Origin: Bacteroidota bacterium | GTDB lineage: Bacteria > Bacteroidota > Bacteroidia > Chitinophagales > Chitinophagaceae | Length of the DNA stretch: 64,000 nt | Reading direction: 5' to 3' | Assembly (NCBI GenBank): GCA_018268035.1 | Contig: JAFDXI010000169.1 | Span: 36,873 to 100,872 of the forward strand | Shown here: piece by piece, positions 17,491-26,457 of the stretch | How the letters are laid out: each line of letters begins with the position of its first letter | How positions within the stretch are numbered: position 1 is the first letter of the stretch | Position numbers and translations under genes: made by a program | Notes under the pieces: generated by a model | Databases searched by the model: none | What the model was told of the DNA's origin: nothing | Seen by the model: only the letters and a program-made list of their open reading frames with translations

Positions 17491-18939
17491 TTATTTTTTT
17501 CTTTTCTGTTTTAAATCAGTCTCAATCTGCACCTCCATTTTCTTATTGATTTTATAGAAAAACAATAATCCTGCACCAATTAAAAATGGTATGGAAGGAT
17601 AAACACTCACCAACATTTTAGTGCCATGTATAGCTGATGCAGTTTGCACATCACTGTTGGGTATATAATGATATAATCCAAGTATCCATGCAAGCAGTGC
17701 GCTGCCAATACTAAGACCTGCTTTTAATCCTACCATCATTGCAGAGAAAATGATAGCTGTTGCCCTGCGGTTATTTTTCCATTCGCTATAATCTGCAACA
17801 TCTGCAATCATTGCCCATAATAATGGAATAGTTAATCCATAGAAGAAACCATGCAGTATTTGCGAAGCAAACATTAAACTTACGCTTTGAGGAGGATAAA
17901 ATATGAATGCTAAAATGAAAATTGTTGATATGAAAAGGCAAATACCAAATACATCCCGTTTGCCATATTTGTCGGCAAATCTTTTTGATAGAGTTATGCC
18001 AATAATCATGAAGAAGATGCCACCTGCATTAAACAAACCAAAGCCTGCAGAAACAGGGTCTTCACCAAAAAAGTTCATGCCTGCACCCGACAGGAAATTG
18101 ATGACAGGCGTAATGAAATCAGTGAGGCTTTTTTTGTCAACATAATTATTGAAATAATAAACATAAGAACCGCCTTTCATTGCAAGCGTAATGAAAACAA
18201 GTGTTGTCAGCGTCAGCATAATCAGCCAGGGTTTGTTTTTAATCAAATCTCCAAGGTCATCTTTTAAACTTGATTTTTGTTCATGCGTTGGAATGATGCG
18301 TTCTTTCGTTGTGAAGAAAGTGATGAGCAACATGATGATGCCCGCAATTGCCAGCCATGTCATTACTTTTTCAATACCCAAAGCTTTATCGCCATGTCCC
18401 GCAGATTCAATGATGGGTAACATAAACACCTGTACAAAAAACTGTGCAAACATTACCGCAACAAAACGGTATGAAGACAAACTATTACGTTCGGCCATGT
18501 TGCCTGTGATGACACCACTCAATGCAGAATAAGGCAGATTATTTGCAGCATATAACAATAACAATAAGCTGTAGGTAATAACTGCATAAATGACTTTGCC
18601 ATTATATGAAAAATGCGGTGTGCTGAATGCAAGCAGCGCAACTACGCCAAGCGGTATAGCAGTAAATAAAATCCATGGACGGAATTTTCCCCAACGTGAT
18701 TGTGTCCTGTCTGCCAGGGCGCCGATAACAGGGTTAAAACCAAATGCTGCGATTAAACCAACAACAAGAATTAATATTGATGCATGATTTGCTTCAAGCC
18801 CGTAAATATCAGTATAAAAAAATGCGAGGTAGGTAACCAGGGTCTGAAAGACAAGATTGGCAGCAAGATCGCCAAGACTATAACCAAATTTTTCAAGCAC
18901 TGATAATTTTTGTGTTTCAACAATAGTTTCTGAACTCAT
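17491..18939 (-). CDS. GPH-family (glycoside-pentoside-hexuronide) cation symporter
   Basis: This 482-residue inner-membrane protein has about 12 hydrophobic segments. The N-terminal FGYSLGDLAANLVFQTLVTY and the loop ALADRTQSRWGKFRPW are hallmarks of the GPH/MelB/XynP group, which imports oligosaccharides or glycosides with Na+ or H+. It lies between GH10 (23 nt upstream) and GH43 (81 nt downstream), so xylo-oligosaccharides or aldouronates are its likely substrate. Since no SusC/SusD pair is in the locus, this is the only visible transporter of the system. Outer membrane passage must use other proteins or porins. Confidence 0.9.
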   Translation of the reverse strand: MSSETIVETQKLSVLEKFGYSLGDLAANLVFQTLVTYLAFFYTDIYGLEANHASILILVVGLIAAFGFNPVIGALADRTQSRWGKFRPWILFTAIPLGVVALLAFSTPHFSYNGKVIYAVITYSLLLLLYAANNLPYSALSGVITGNMAERNSLSSYRFVAVMFAQFFVQVFMLPIIESAGHGDKALGIEKVMTWLAIAGIIMLLITFFTTKERIIPTHEQKSSLKDDLGDLIKNKPWLIMLTLTTLVFITLAMKGGSYVYYFNNYVDKKSLTDFITPVINFLSGAGMNFFGEDPVSAGFGLFNAGGIFFMIIGITLSKRFADKYGKRDVFGICLFISTIFILAFIFYPPQSVSLMFASQILHGFFYGLTIPLLWAMIADVADYSEWKNNRRATAIIFSAMMVGLKAGLSIGSALLAWILGLYHYIPNSDVQTASAIHGTKMLVSVYPSIPFLIGAGLLFFYKINKKMEVQIETDLKQKRKK

Positions 18940-18962
18940 GGAAAATATTTGATTAATTTGAA

Positions 18963-20090
18963 TTATTGTTTTGAGGCTGTTGCTATAACGCTATAAAATG
19001 CAGGCTTCGGTTTGAAATTCCTGTCAAACAACAATGGATAATTTGTTCTTCCTGCAATAGGCCAGTTGTTGAGCCAGGATTGCCCGTCATCAACACCCCA
19101 GAATGTTATCCGGCTGATATCTTTTTTATATTTCATAAACAAGGTGAATAAATCTGAATATGCTTTTGTAAGTTTTGTTTGAATTGAATCAGGTAAATTT
19201 TTTTTGTAAGGGTTCATTGCTGCATTGCCTTTTGCAGTTGCACTTATGTCAGCAGTGTTGTTGTCCCAGGGATTTTTCAATACACTTATATCAAGCTCTG
19301 TAAACATTACTTCAATGCCCAAAGCGTTAAATGCTTTGATGCTTTCTTCAATATTTTTTAATGGAAGGTTATTGATATTCCAATGCCCTTGTATGCCAAC
19401 ACCGTCAATGCGGACACCTGCTGCCTGAATTTTTTTAATCAAGGCAATGGCGCCTGCTCTTTTTTGTGGTTGTTCAATATTATAATCATTGTAATAGAGT
19501 TTTGAATGAGGTGATGCTTTTTGTGCGAGCCTGAAAGCATCAACAATATAATCAGGTCCGAGTTTTTGAAGGAAAATGGAATTTCGTAATGTGCCATCTT
19601 CATTCAATGCTTCATTTACAACATCCCATGAATACACTTTGCCATCATAACGTGAAGCAACAGTGCTTATATGGTTTTCAAAATATTGTTTTACTGAATC
19701 CGCATCCTGGTTGTGTTGCATATAGGCGGGCAATTGGCTATGCCAGATTAAAGTATGCGCATTTACTTTGATATTATTTTTTGCAGCGAATGCAACCAGC
19801 ATATCAGCATAATGAAAATTATATTCATTCCAGCCCGGATGAATGACTTCTGCTTTCATCATATTTTCAGGTGTAACAGCATTAAACTGTTGCTGTATCA
19901 ACTTATCGGCGCTTTTGTCTTTTCCTAATATCTGTTGTGTGTCCATTGCAGTGCCAATCACAAAATCATTTTTAAAAATTTCTTTTAATGATGGGACTGT
20001 TGAATTTATTGGCGCAGTTTTTTTCGTGGTTGAACAACCCACTAAAAACAACGATGAAAAAATAAAAATGAACCTGAAATATTTTATCAC
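18963..20090 (-). CDS. Endo-1,4-beta-xylanase, GH10, lipoprotein
   Basis: This 375-residue enzyme cuts the beta-1,4-xylan backbone. A lipoprotein signal with lipobox LVGC (Cys at residue 19) indicates membrane anchoring, probably on the outer membrane. Catalytic residues are clear: acid/base E160 in WDVVNEALNED and nucleophile E265 in VMFTELDIS. HTLIWHSQLP and the substrate-binding GVGIQGHWN are also present. It is a single-domain enzyme with no carbohydrate-binding module. It lies in a - strand operon with the GPH symporter 23 nt downstream and the SDR 32 nt upstream. Products would be xylo-oligosaccharides, with methylglucuronosyl decorations that fit the GH67 in the same operon. Confidence 0.95.
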   Translation of the reverse strand: MIKYFRFIFIFSSLFLVGCSTTKKTAPINSTVPSLKEIFKNDFVIGTAMDTQQILGKDKSADKLIQQQFNAVTPENMMKAEVIHPGWNEYNFHYADMLVAFAAKNNIKVNAHTLIWHSQLPAYMQHNQDADSVKQYFENHISTVASRYDGKVYSWDVVNEALNEDGTLRNSIFLQKLGPDYIVDAFRLAQKASPHSKLYYNDYNIEQPQKRAGAIALIKKIQAAGVRIDGVGIQGHWNINNLPLKNIEESIKAFNALGIEVMFTELDISVLKNPWDNNTADISATAKGNAAMNPYKKNLPDSIQTKLTKAYSDLFTLFMKYKKDISRITFWGVDDGQSWLNNWPIAGRTNYPLLFDRNFKPKPAFYSVIATASKQ

Positions 20091-20122
20091 GTATCAATGA
20101 TTTTAAAAATGCTGAATGTGTT

Positions 20123-20866
20123 TCAAAACCCTATTGAGTTGCCACCATCAACAGGTAATACAACTCCTGTAATATATTTTGATGTATCGCCTGCCATGAA
20201 TACCGCAGCATCGCCAATATCCGAAGGGTTACCCATATAACCCATAGGTGTCCTTCCTAAAACTTTTTGTTTTCTTTCAGGGTCATTATTCAAGGCTTTT
20301 GCACTCATATCTGTTGCAATGAATCCAGGTGCGATGCAATTGATGCGAATGCCTTTTGGTGATAGTTCTGTTGCCATTGCTCTTGTCATTCCTTCAATAG
20401 CGCCTTTTGATGCAGAGTAGGCAATCACTTTTGGTAAGCCATATTGCGATGCCATTGAACTGATGTTGATGATGCTCCCTTTGATATTTTTCTCTACCCA
20501 TTTTTTTACAACTTCTCTTGATATACTGAACATAGACGAGACATTGGTATGCATGATGTTACTGAACTCTTCATCACTCACTTCAATAAATTCTTTTTTA
20601 AGGTTGATGCCTGCATTGTTCACCAAGACATCAATGCTGTTAAATCGGTCAAATAAGTCATTCACCAATTGCGGTATTGCTGAAAGATTATTCAAATCAA
20701 ATTTTACTGTTTCACATAAAGGCCAAAGTTTATTTTTTGTGGCCAATAATTTTTTTTCATCCCTGCCAATGATGATTGTGCGGATGTTAGCTGCAACAAA
20801 TTTCTCTGTTATGGCTAAGCCAATACCAGAACCACCACCGGTTACTATTGCTGTTTTCTCCTGCAT
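20123..20866 (-). CDS. Short-chain dehydrogenase/reductase in the alpha-glucuronidase operon
   Basis: This 247-residue classical SDR has the cofactor motif TGGGSGIG (residues 9-16), NNAG at 83-86, and the catalytic triad S137, Y150, K154 (YSASK). It resembles sugar or sugar-acid dehydrogenases such as gluconate 5-dehydrogenase and SDR-type fructuronate reductase. R35 after the second strand (GRDEKK) fits NADP(H) preference. Its place 66 nt after the GH67 gene suggests it handles (methyl)glucuronate or a product of it, but no UxaC or UxuA homologue is in the window. The name of the reaction remains open; a 3-oxoacyl-ACP reductase role is unlikely in this context. Confidence 0.8.
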   Translation of the reverse strand: MQEKTAIVTGGGSGIGLAITEKFVAANIRTIIIGRDEKKLLATKNKLWPLCETVKFDLNNLSAIPQLVNDLFDRFNSIDVLVNNAGINLKKEFIEVSDEEFSNIMHTNVSSMFSISREVVKKWVEKNIKGSIINISSMASQYGLPKVIAYSASKGAIEGMTRAMATELSPKGIRINCIAPGFIATDMSAKALNNDPERKQKVLGRTPMGYMGNPSDIGDAAVFMAGDTSKYITGVVLPVDGGNSIGF

Positions 20867-20932
20867 ATTATTTTGTTGAAATATTTTTTAATAATTAAAA
20901 ACGTATGAAGAAAAAAATCTTTCAGCATATCA

Positions 20933-23158
20933 TTAATTATTTCCACCGATGCCCGGTGAATATGGAAAATTTAATTGTTCATAATACTCCAGTGTTTTAT
21001 CAGGTTTTTCAACACCGGGTGGAATAGGCATCTTTGAAAATGTTTGAAAATATTCAATGCATGCATTCTTCCACCACAATGCTTCTTTCTGCTGTATATT
21101 TAAAAACATCCTTACTGAATTATATCTTTCATCATCAATAAAATATTTTAATGAGGCCCATTGTTGCTTCATCCATCTTACGGTATCAACACCTTGTTGG
21201 TATTTGTCACATAATTCATCCCATAATATTTTTCCATCTTTCATTTTGTGTTGCCATGATACATGATGAAACCACAATAAATATTTTTCATCACAGTTAT
21301 TTGAGTCGTTCCATTGTTGTTTCGCCTGCGGCAGGTATTGTGCCAATGCATTGCTGCCGGATGAAGTTCTGTTGAAGCCAATACCATAATCATCTGCACG
21401 ATGATAATACACAGGGTTCCAGTCGGGCCTGCCTGCATTATCCACCCATGGCGCTGGACCATAATGATTTCCAGTTCCCATGATGTGATGCAACCCGAGT
21501 GGTGTCATATAATTTACCACTGCTTCTCTTGAAGCCATCATCATTTTTTCAATAGTTGAAACAACTGTCGTGTTATTTGAAAAAGTTTGTTGTATCCATT
21601 CATCTGCAATTTGTGTTGCTGTCAAATTATTATCCCATGCAAGCCTTCCAAACGCATACCAGTTTGCCTGCCCGAAAGGATGGCCAGTCCAGTTGATATC
21701 ATTGCCAATGTTGGCAACACCTGCAATGCCTGTCAAGGAATGTTTGTCAATTGAACCATCAATGATTTTAGCAACAGTTGAATTTTTCCCATGAGAATAG
21801 GTGTCTGCATTCAACACTTCTTTAAATAAAGGCGCTTCATACACAAGATGAGTTCCCTGTCCAAGATATTCCTGCGTTAATTGCAATTCAAGCATCAATG
21901 GAGTATAGGGCATTGCACCGAATAAAGATGAAAATGGTTCACGTGGTTGAAAATCTATTGGCCCGTTTTTTACCTGGAGCAAAACATTTTTCCTGAACAA
22001 TCCATCGAGTGGTTTAAACTCATCATAAGCTTGTTTATATCGGTCTTCAGCAGCAATAGAATTGTTTAAAGCATTATTATTTCCTTCTTCAAAATTTTCA
22101 TCAGCTTTTTGTGTCCGCACATCATAAACAAAAGCCCGCCACATCACTATACCACCATGAGGCGTTAATGCATCTGCAAGCATATTGGCGCCATCGGCAT
22201 GCGTTCTGCCATAACCCTGCGGGCCGGGCTGGCCTTCTGAATTTGCTTTTATTAAAAATCCACCAAAGTCAGGTATGAGTTCATATATCTCATTACATTT
22301 TTTCTTCCACCAGTTTATCACTGAAGTGTCAAGCGGGTCTGCTGTTTGTAAACCTCCGATTTCAATGGGTGCATTAAATTTGGCAGTGAGATAAACTTTT
22401 ATTCCATAAGGCCTGAACACATAAGCGAGCGCTTTTACTTTCAGTAAATAATCTCTGGTTAAAACAACGGAGATGGCATTGACGTTGGTCAGCACACTGC
22501 CATTGATACCGATGGATGCATTGGCCCTTGCATAATCAATATATCTTTTGTCAATATAATCAGGCAAAGTGTGCCAGTTCCAGATGGAGATGCCTGCATA
22601 GCCGCGCTCCACCGTCCTGTTGATATTATCCCAATGGTCGAGGATGCGATTTTTGATTTTCGGTATGCTGATGATGGATAAATTAGTAATAGCTTGATGT
22701 GTCTGCAATAACCTTAAGAATGCAAACACTCCATACAACACACCAATATCATTTGTAGCGCCAATGACAATAATATTTTTATCGTTGATTTTTTTTGATA
22801 CAATGATGAAGCCATCATTTTTTAAATCATAACGGGTAGTTGAAAATATTTCACTGATGATGGATGATGATGCCGGTGTGCCTGCTACAATGCAGTTTTC
22901 AGTGATATTTTTTTGTACCGGAATTTTTTTATCTAATAAAGATTGCAGGTCATTGATTAACTCCTTGCCGGCAACCGAAAGGGTAGGAGAAGTAGTATTG
23001 ATTTGTACTGCTGAGATTGTATTCCTGTATTGCGCTAAAAGTTCTGCATCATCAATTTTATCAAAACGGAGCCAAAGCCGGTAGCCATTTTCAGCGTGGA
23101 TATTACTGAAGGTCAAAAAGCTGATGCATACAATGAAATATATTTTTATCACAACCAC
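20933..23158 (-). CDS. Alpha-glucuronidase, GH67, exported
   Basis: This 741-residue enzyme removes (4-O-methyl)glucuronic acid from the non-reducing end of xylo-oligosaccharides. The catalytic acid is E308 (FLIKANSEGQPGP). The two general-base carboxylates are D402 (NGPIDFQPREPF) and E430 (LTQEYLGQ). Their spacing of 28 residues equals that in characterised GH67 enzymes. A signal peptide (about residues 1-22, ending NIHAE) sends it to the periplasm. The start is a GTG at 23158; a second GTG two codons on is also possible. It is the first gene of the - strand xylan operon, and a LacI-type operator lies 69 nt upstream. Confidence 0.95.
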   Translation of the reverse strand: MVVIKIYFIVCISFLTFSNIHAENGYRLWLRFDKIDDAELLAQYRNTISAVQINTTSPTLSVAGKELINDLQSLLDKKIPVQKNITENCIVAGTPASSSIISEIFSTTRYDLKNDGFIIVSKKINDKNIIVIGATNDIGVLYGVFAFLRLLQTHQAITNLSIISIPKIKNRILDHWDNINRTVERGYAGISIWNWHTLPDYIDKRYIDYARANASIGINGSVLTNVNAISVVLTRDYLLKVKALAYVFRPYGIKVYLTAKFNAPIEIGGLQTADPLDTSVINWWKKKCNEIYELIPDFGGFLIKANSEGQPGPQGYGRTHADGANMLADALTPHGGIVMWRAFVYDVRTQKADENFEEGNNNALNNSIAAEDRYKQAYDEFKPLDGLFRKNVLLQVKNGPIDFQPREPFSSLFGAMPYTPLMLELQLTQEYLGQGTHLVYEAPLFKEVLNADTYSHGKNSTVAKIIDGSIDKHSLTGIAGVANIGNDINWTGHPFGQANWYAFGRLAWDNNLTATQIADEWIQQTFSNNTTVVSTIEKMMMASREAVVNYMTPLGLHHIMGTGNHYGPAPWVDNAGRPDWNPVYYHRADDYGIGFNRTSSGSNALAQYLPQAKQQWNDSNNCDEKYLLWFHHVSWQHKMKDGKILWDELCDKYQQGVDTVRWMKQQWASLKYFIDDERYNSVRMFLNIQQKEALWWKNACIEYFQTFSKMPIPPGVEKPDKTLEYYEQLNFPYSPGIGGNN

Positions 23159-23226
23159 TTTTCCAGGAATTAAATGTTTAAAACAGTTGATGAAATTAAA
23201 GGCCGGGATAAAAATAAAAAAAATGA

Positions 23227-23240
23227 TGTAATCGGTTGCA
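23227..23240. promoter_or_regulatory. LacI-family operator before the GH67 operon
   Basis: TGTAATCGGTTGCA has arms TGyAA/TTGCA around a CG-containing centre, the classic LacI/GalR operator layout. It differs at one base from the site at 24861-24874. Confidence 0.7.
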
Positions 23241-23455
23241 TAAAATTAAAATTTTTATATTTTGGTGCAAAACACGGCAGAACAAATAGATTGTTTAATG
23301 TGCAGATTAGTGGAGCAACAGGTTAATTAGGTTAGAAGTTATTAAGCAGACGAAGACCAGCTAAAGTGAAATTGATCATATTTGAAATATTGTATTGCAT
23401 CTTAATTTTTTTAAAATTTATAAAATATTCTATGGTTGAAGACAGTTAATTTTTG

Positions 23456-23469
23456 ATTAACATGTTAAT
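23456..23469. promoter_or_regulatory. Perfect 14-base palindrome, possible operator
   Basis: ATTAACATGTTAAT is its own reverse complement. It lies 214 bases after the end of the lacI coding region's downstream edge at 23683 is counted back toward GH67, in otherwise featureless DNA. Chance occurrence in AT-rich sequence cannot be excluded. Confidence 0.35.
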
Positions 23470-23682
23470 GGATATTTTTTGAATTAATTTGATACAAGTA
23501 AAAATATGTACAAATGATTTTATTAGAAACTTGCATTCGCTTGAAAATTAAAGAATGCTTTATTTGGATATTTATGAAATTAATAAGCTATTGAAGTAAT
23601 CAGTCAATGTAATGAGTTTCAGCGACAGAGGATTTCTTATAATGGATTTGTTTAAGGTAGAAGTAATTACTTTTTATTAATC

Positions 23683-24717
23683 TTATTTATGTCCTTTTTT
23701 AACTGAAGAATCCCTGACTATTAATTCTGAGTTTACGACAACAGTGGTAGTGAGGTTCATATCCCACAAGCCTTTCAGGTGATTAATTAATGTACGGGCT
23801 GCCACCTGTCCCATTTCAAAACCGGGATAATTAATTGTTGTCAGTTTCGGGCTCACTACTTTACCAATGAGGTCATTGTTAAAACCAACGATTGCAATAT
23901 CCTGTGGTAGCCGGATGCCTGCATCTTTTAATGCCTGCATCACTATTGCAGCACAGAAATCGTTTGTGATAAAAATTCCATCAGGCAAATGTTTCATTGC
24001 AAGTATGCGACTTGCTGCCTTGAGTGCATCTTCTTCTTTGATTCCCTCTATGATTACCAATTTTTCATCATACTTGATATGCTTATCATGCAATGCCTGT
24101 TTATATCCTCTTGTCCTTTCTGCGTAAACATTCCTATTCAGACTTGAAGTAATGATGGCTATGCGTTTGCAACCTTGTCCTATTAAATGAGAAGTAGCAT
24201 TATATCCAGCCTGGAAATTATTGATAATAACTTTAGTAGTATCACTGTTTTCAAAAACCCGGTCAAAAAAAACAACGGGAATTTTTTTATTTTGAAATTG
24301 TTTAAAATGTTCCAGGTCTTTTGTATCAAAAGAAAGCGAAGCAATAACACCATCAACACGTTTGTGAAAAAGATTATTGGCATTGGCAGCTTCAAGTTCC
24401 GGGCTTTCTGCAGAGTGTACAATAATAAGGTTATAACCGGCTTCTGTTGCAATTTTTTCAATGCCTGCTAAAACTGATGTAATAAAATAGCTGTTTAGTT
24501 CATGCAGGATTACGCCGATGGTATGAGTTTTTTGTTGTCGCAGGTTACTGGCAAAAGGGTTATGCCGATAACCTAATTTTTCTGCAAGTGCATTAATTTT
24601 TTTGCGGGTAGCTGCACTGATTGATTGGTTATTATTTAATGCCCTGCTTACAGTGGCTGGTGATACGCCGAGCTTTTCTGCAATGTCGTATATTGTTATT
24701 TCTTTTTCTTGTTTCAC
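23683..24717 (-). CDS. LacI/GalR-family transcriptional regulator of the xylose/xylan locus
   Basis: This 344-residue regulator has an N-terminal helix-turn-helix (about 8-27, YDIAEKLGVSPATVSRALNN). The hinge helix follows (YRHNPFASNLRQQ), then a periplasmic-binding-protein-like effector domain (from about residue 60, HTIGVILHELNSYF). Length is typical. It is transcribed away from xylA, and the operator at 24861-24874 lies between the two starts. A near-identical site precedes the GH67 operon. The simplest reading is a repressor released by a xylan-derived sugar (xylose, xylobiose or glucuronosyl-xylose), controlling both arms of the locus and itself. The effector is inference. Confidence 0.9.
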   Translation of the reverse strand: MKQEKEITIYDIAEKLGVSPATVSRALNNNQSISAATRKKINALAEKLGYRHNPFASNLRQQKTHTIGVILHELNSYFITSVLAGIEKIATEAGYNLIIVHSAESPELEAANANNLFHKRVDGVIASLSFDTKDLEHFKQFQNKKIPVVFFDRVFENSDTTKVIINNFQAGYNATSHLIGQGCKRIAIITSSLNRNVYAERTRGYKQALHDKHIKYDEKLVIIEGIKEEDALKAASRILAMKHLPDGIFITNDFCAAIVMQALKDAGIRLPQDIAIVGFNNDLIGKVVSPKLTTINYPGFEMGQVAARTLINHLKGLWDMNLTTTVVVNSELIVRDSSVKKGHK

Positions 24718-25030
24718 TGTTATAATGAATAATGCCCTAAATGTAAGGTATGTTATGAAAAATTTTAAAACGGCTGATTTTATGAAATGTAAAATTTGAT
24801 TGCCTGCATTAATAAATTGGTTGTATTAGGTAATTAAAAATTCTGAATTTTATATTTATATGCAATCGGTTGCAAAAAATTTCTTTATATTGCTGCCGAA
24901 TATAAAATGGGCGAAAAAGAAAATGAGATTGTACAAATAAAATTCAAATCAGAAAAGTTGTAAAAGGAATTTTTCTTTTATGTCAATTATGGATTAAATT
25001 GTTTTAAAAATAAAAATAAACTCAGAATTT
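24718..25030. other. Divergent lacI-xylA control region
   Basis: This 313-base stretch holds the operator at 24861-24874. Its TTG half (24870-24872) precedes a loose -7-like TATATTG (24886-24892). The operator would therefore overlap the -33 region of a xylA promoter, consistent with repression. Confidence 0.5.
24861..24874. promoter_or_regulatory. LacI-family operator between lacI and xylA
   Basis: TGCAATCGGTTGCA has perfect TGCAA/TTGCA arms. It lies 157 bases before the xylA ATG and 144 bases upstream of the lacI start. The site before GH67 matches it in 13 of 14 positions. Confidence 0.78.
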
Positions 25031-26362
25031 ATGATGCAGGTAACCTTGGGTGATAAAGAATATTTTAAAAACATTCCCCAGATAAAATTTGAAGGACCGG
25101 CAAGTGATAACCCACTTGCTTTCCGATGGTATGATGAAAACAGGATTATAGCAGGTAAGCCGTTAAAAGAACATTTGCGTTTTGCATGCGCTTACTGGCA
25201 TTCATTTGTGAATGATGGTGGCGACCCCTTTGGCCCGGGCACCCATATTTTTGATTGGAATAAAAAGTCTGATGCTGTTGAAAGGGCAAAAGATAAAATG
25301 GATGCCGCATTTGAATTCATCACCAAAATGAATTTACCCTTTTATTGTTTTCATGATGTGGACATTGTTGATTATACAAAAGATGTAAAAGATAATGATA
25401 AACGCCTGCAGGCTTTAGTGGACTATGCCAAACAAAAACAAGAAATCAGCGGGGCAAAATTATTATGGGGCACTGCCAATGTTTTTTCCAATCCACGTTA
25501 TATGAATGGTGCTTCTACCAATCCTGATTTTCATGTTTTATCACATGCTGCTGCTCAGGTAAAAGGAGCAATTGATGCCACTATTGAATTAGATGGCAGC
25601 AATTATGTTTTCTGGGGTGGAAGAGAAGGGTACATGACTTTGCTGAACACAAACATGAAACGCGAGAAAGAACACCTTGCCCGTTTCCTGCACACTGCAA
25701 AAGATTATGCAAGAAAGAATGGTTTTAAAGGTACATTTTTGATTGAACCAAAGCCGATGGAACCTACCAAACATCAATATGATTATGATTGCGAAACAGT
25801 GATCGGCTTTTTGCGTCAATGGGATTTAATGAGCGATTTTAAAATCAATATTGAAGTAAACCATGCAACTCTTGCCGGGCATACATTCCAACATGAAATG
25901 CAGGTGGCTGCTGATGCTGGTGTGTTAGGTTCTTTGGATGCTAACCGTGGTGATTATCAGAACGGCTGGGATACTGATCAGTTTCCTAACAATATCAATG
26001 AACTCACTGAAGCAATGCTGGTATTTTTGGAAGCCGGTGGTTTGAAAGATGGTGGTATCAATTTCGATGCAAAGATCCGCCGTTCTTCTACTGATGCAGT
26101 TGATTTATTTTATGCACACATAGGCGGTATGGACACATTTGCAAGGGCATTGATTACTGCTGATAATATTTTAAATAAATCTGATTATAAAAAATTGCGG
26201 CAGGAACGATATGTATCTTACGATAGTGGCAAAGGCAAAGCATTTGAAGAAGGGAAATTGTCACTGGAAGATTTACATGCTTATGCTATTGAAGCAGGCG
26301 AACCTGATGTGAGAAGCGGTAAACAGGAATATTTTGAAAATATGGTGAACAGGTATATTTGA
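25031..26362 (+). CDS. xylA: Xylose isomerase
   Basis: This 443-residue TIM-barrel enzyme interconverts D-xylose and D-xylulose in the cytoplasm using two divalent metals. The catalytic pair is visible in [10 protein letters not shown] (H108, D111). Metal-ligand segments include [32 protein letters not shown] and [20 protein letters not shown]. Length is that of the long (class II) xylose isomerases found in Bacteroidota and Firmicutes. The protein can start at either of two adjacent ATGs. It heads the + strand operon xylA-xylB-GH31-GH35 and is preceded by the LacI operator. Confidence 0.97.
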   Translation: MMQVTLGDKEYFKNIPQIKFEGPASDNPLAFRWYDENRIIAGKPLKEHLRFACAYWHSFVNDGGDPFGPGTHIFDWNKKSDAVERAKDKMDAAFEFITKMNLPFYCFHDVDIVDYTKDVKDNDKRLQALVDYAKQKQEISGAKLLWGTANVFSNPRYMNGASTNPDFHVLSHAAAQVKGAIDATIELDGSNYVFWGGREGYMTLLNTNMKREKEHLARFLHTAKDYARKNGFKGTFLIEPKPMEPTKHQYDYDCETVIGFLRQWDLMSDFKINIEVNHATLAGHTFQHEMQVAADAGVLGSLDANRGDYQNGWDTDQFPNNINELTEAMLVFLEAGGLKDGGINFDAKIRRSSTDAVDLFYAHIGGMDTFARALITADNILNKSDYKKLRQERYVSYDSGKGKAFEEGKLSLEDLHAYAIEAGEPDVRSGKQEYFENMVNRYI

Positions 26363-26457
26363 TTTTTATTCTTCATATCAATAACACAAGAAGATATATT
26401 TCTGGTTTTTTAAATTATCACACGCTGTTGTTGATGAAATAATCATTTTGTTTTTCT

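Larger units (their letters stand above)
23159..23682. other. Regulatory intergenic region upstream of the GH67 operon
   Basis: This 524-base gap lies between lacI and the GH67 gene, both on the - strand. It holds the operator at 23227-23240 and a perfect 14-base palindrome at 23456-23469. I see no gene. Confidence 0.6.

Noticed and set aside
20463..20879. 138-codon + strand frame opposite the SDR gene
   Set aside because: Shadow frame of a well-supported SDR with its full catalytic triad on the other strand.
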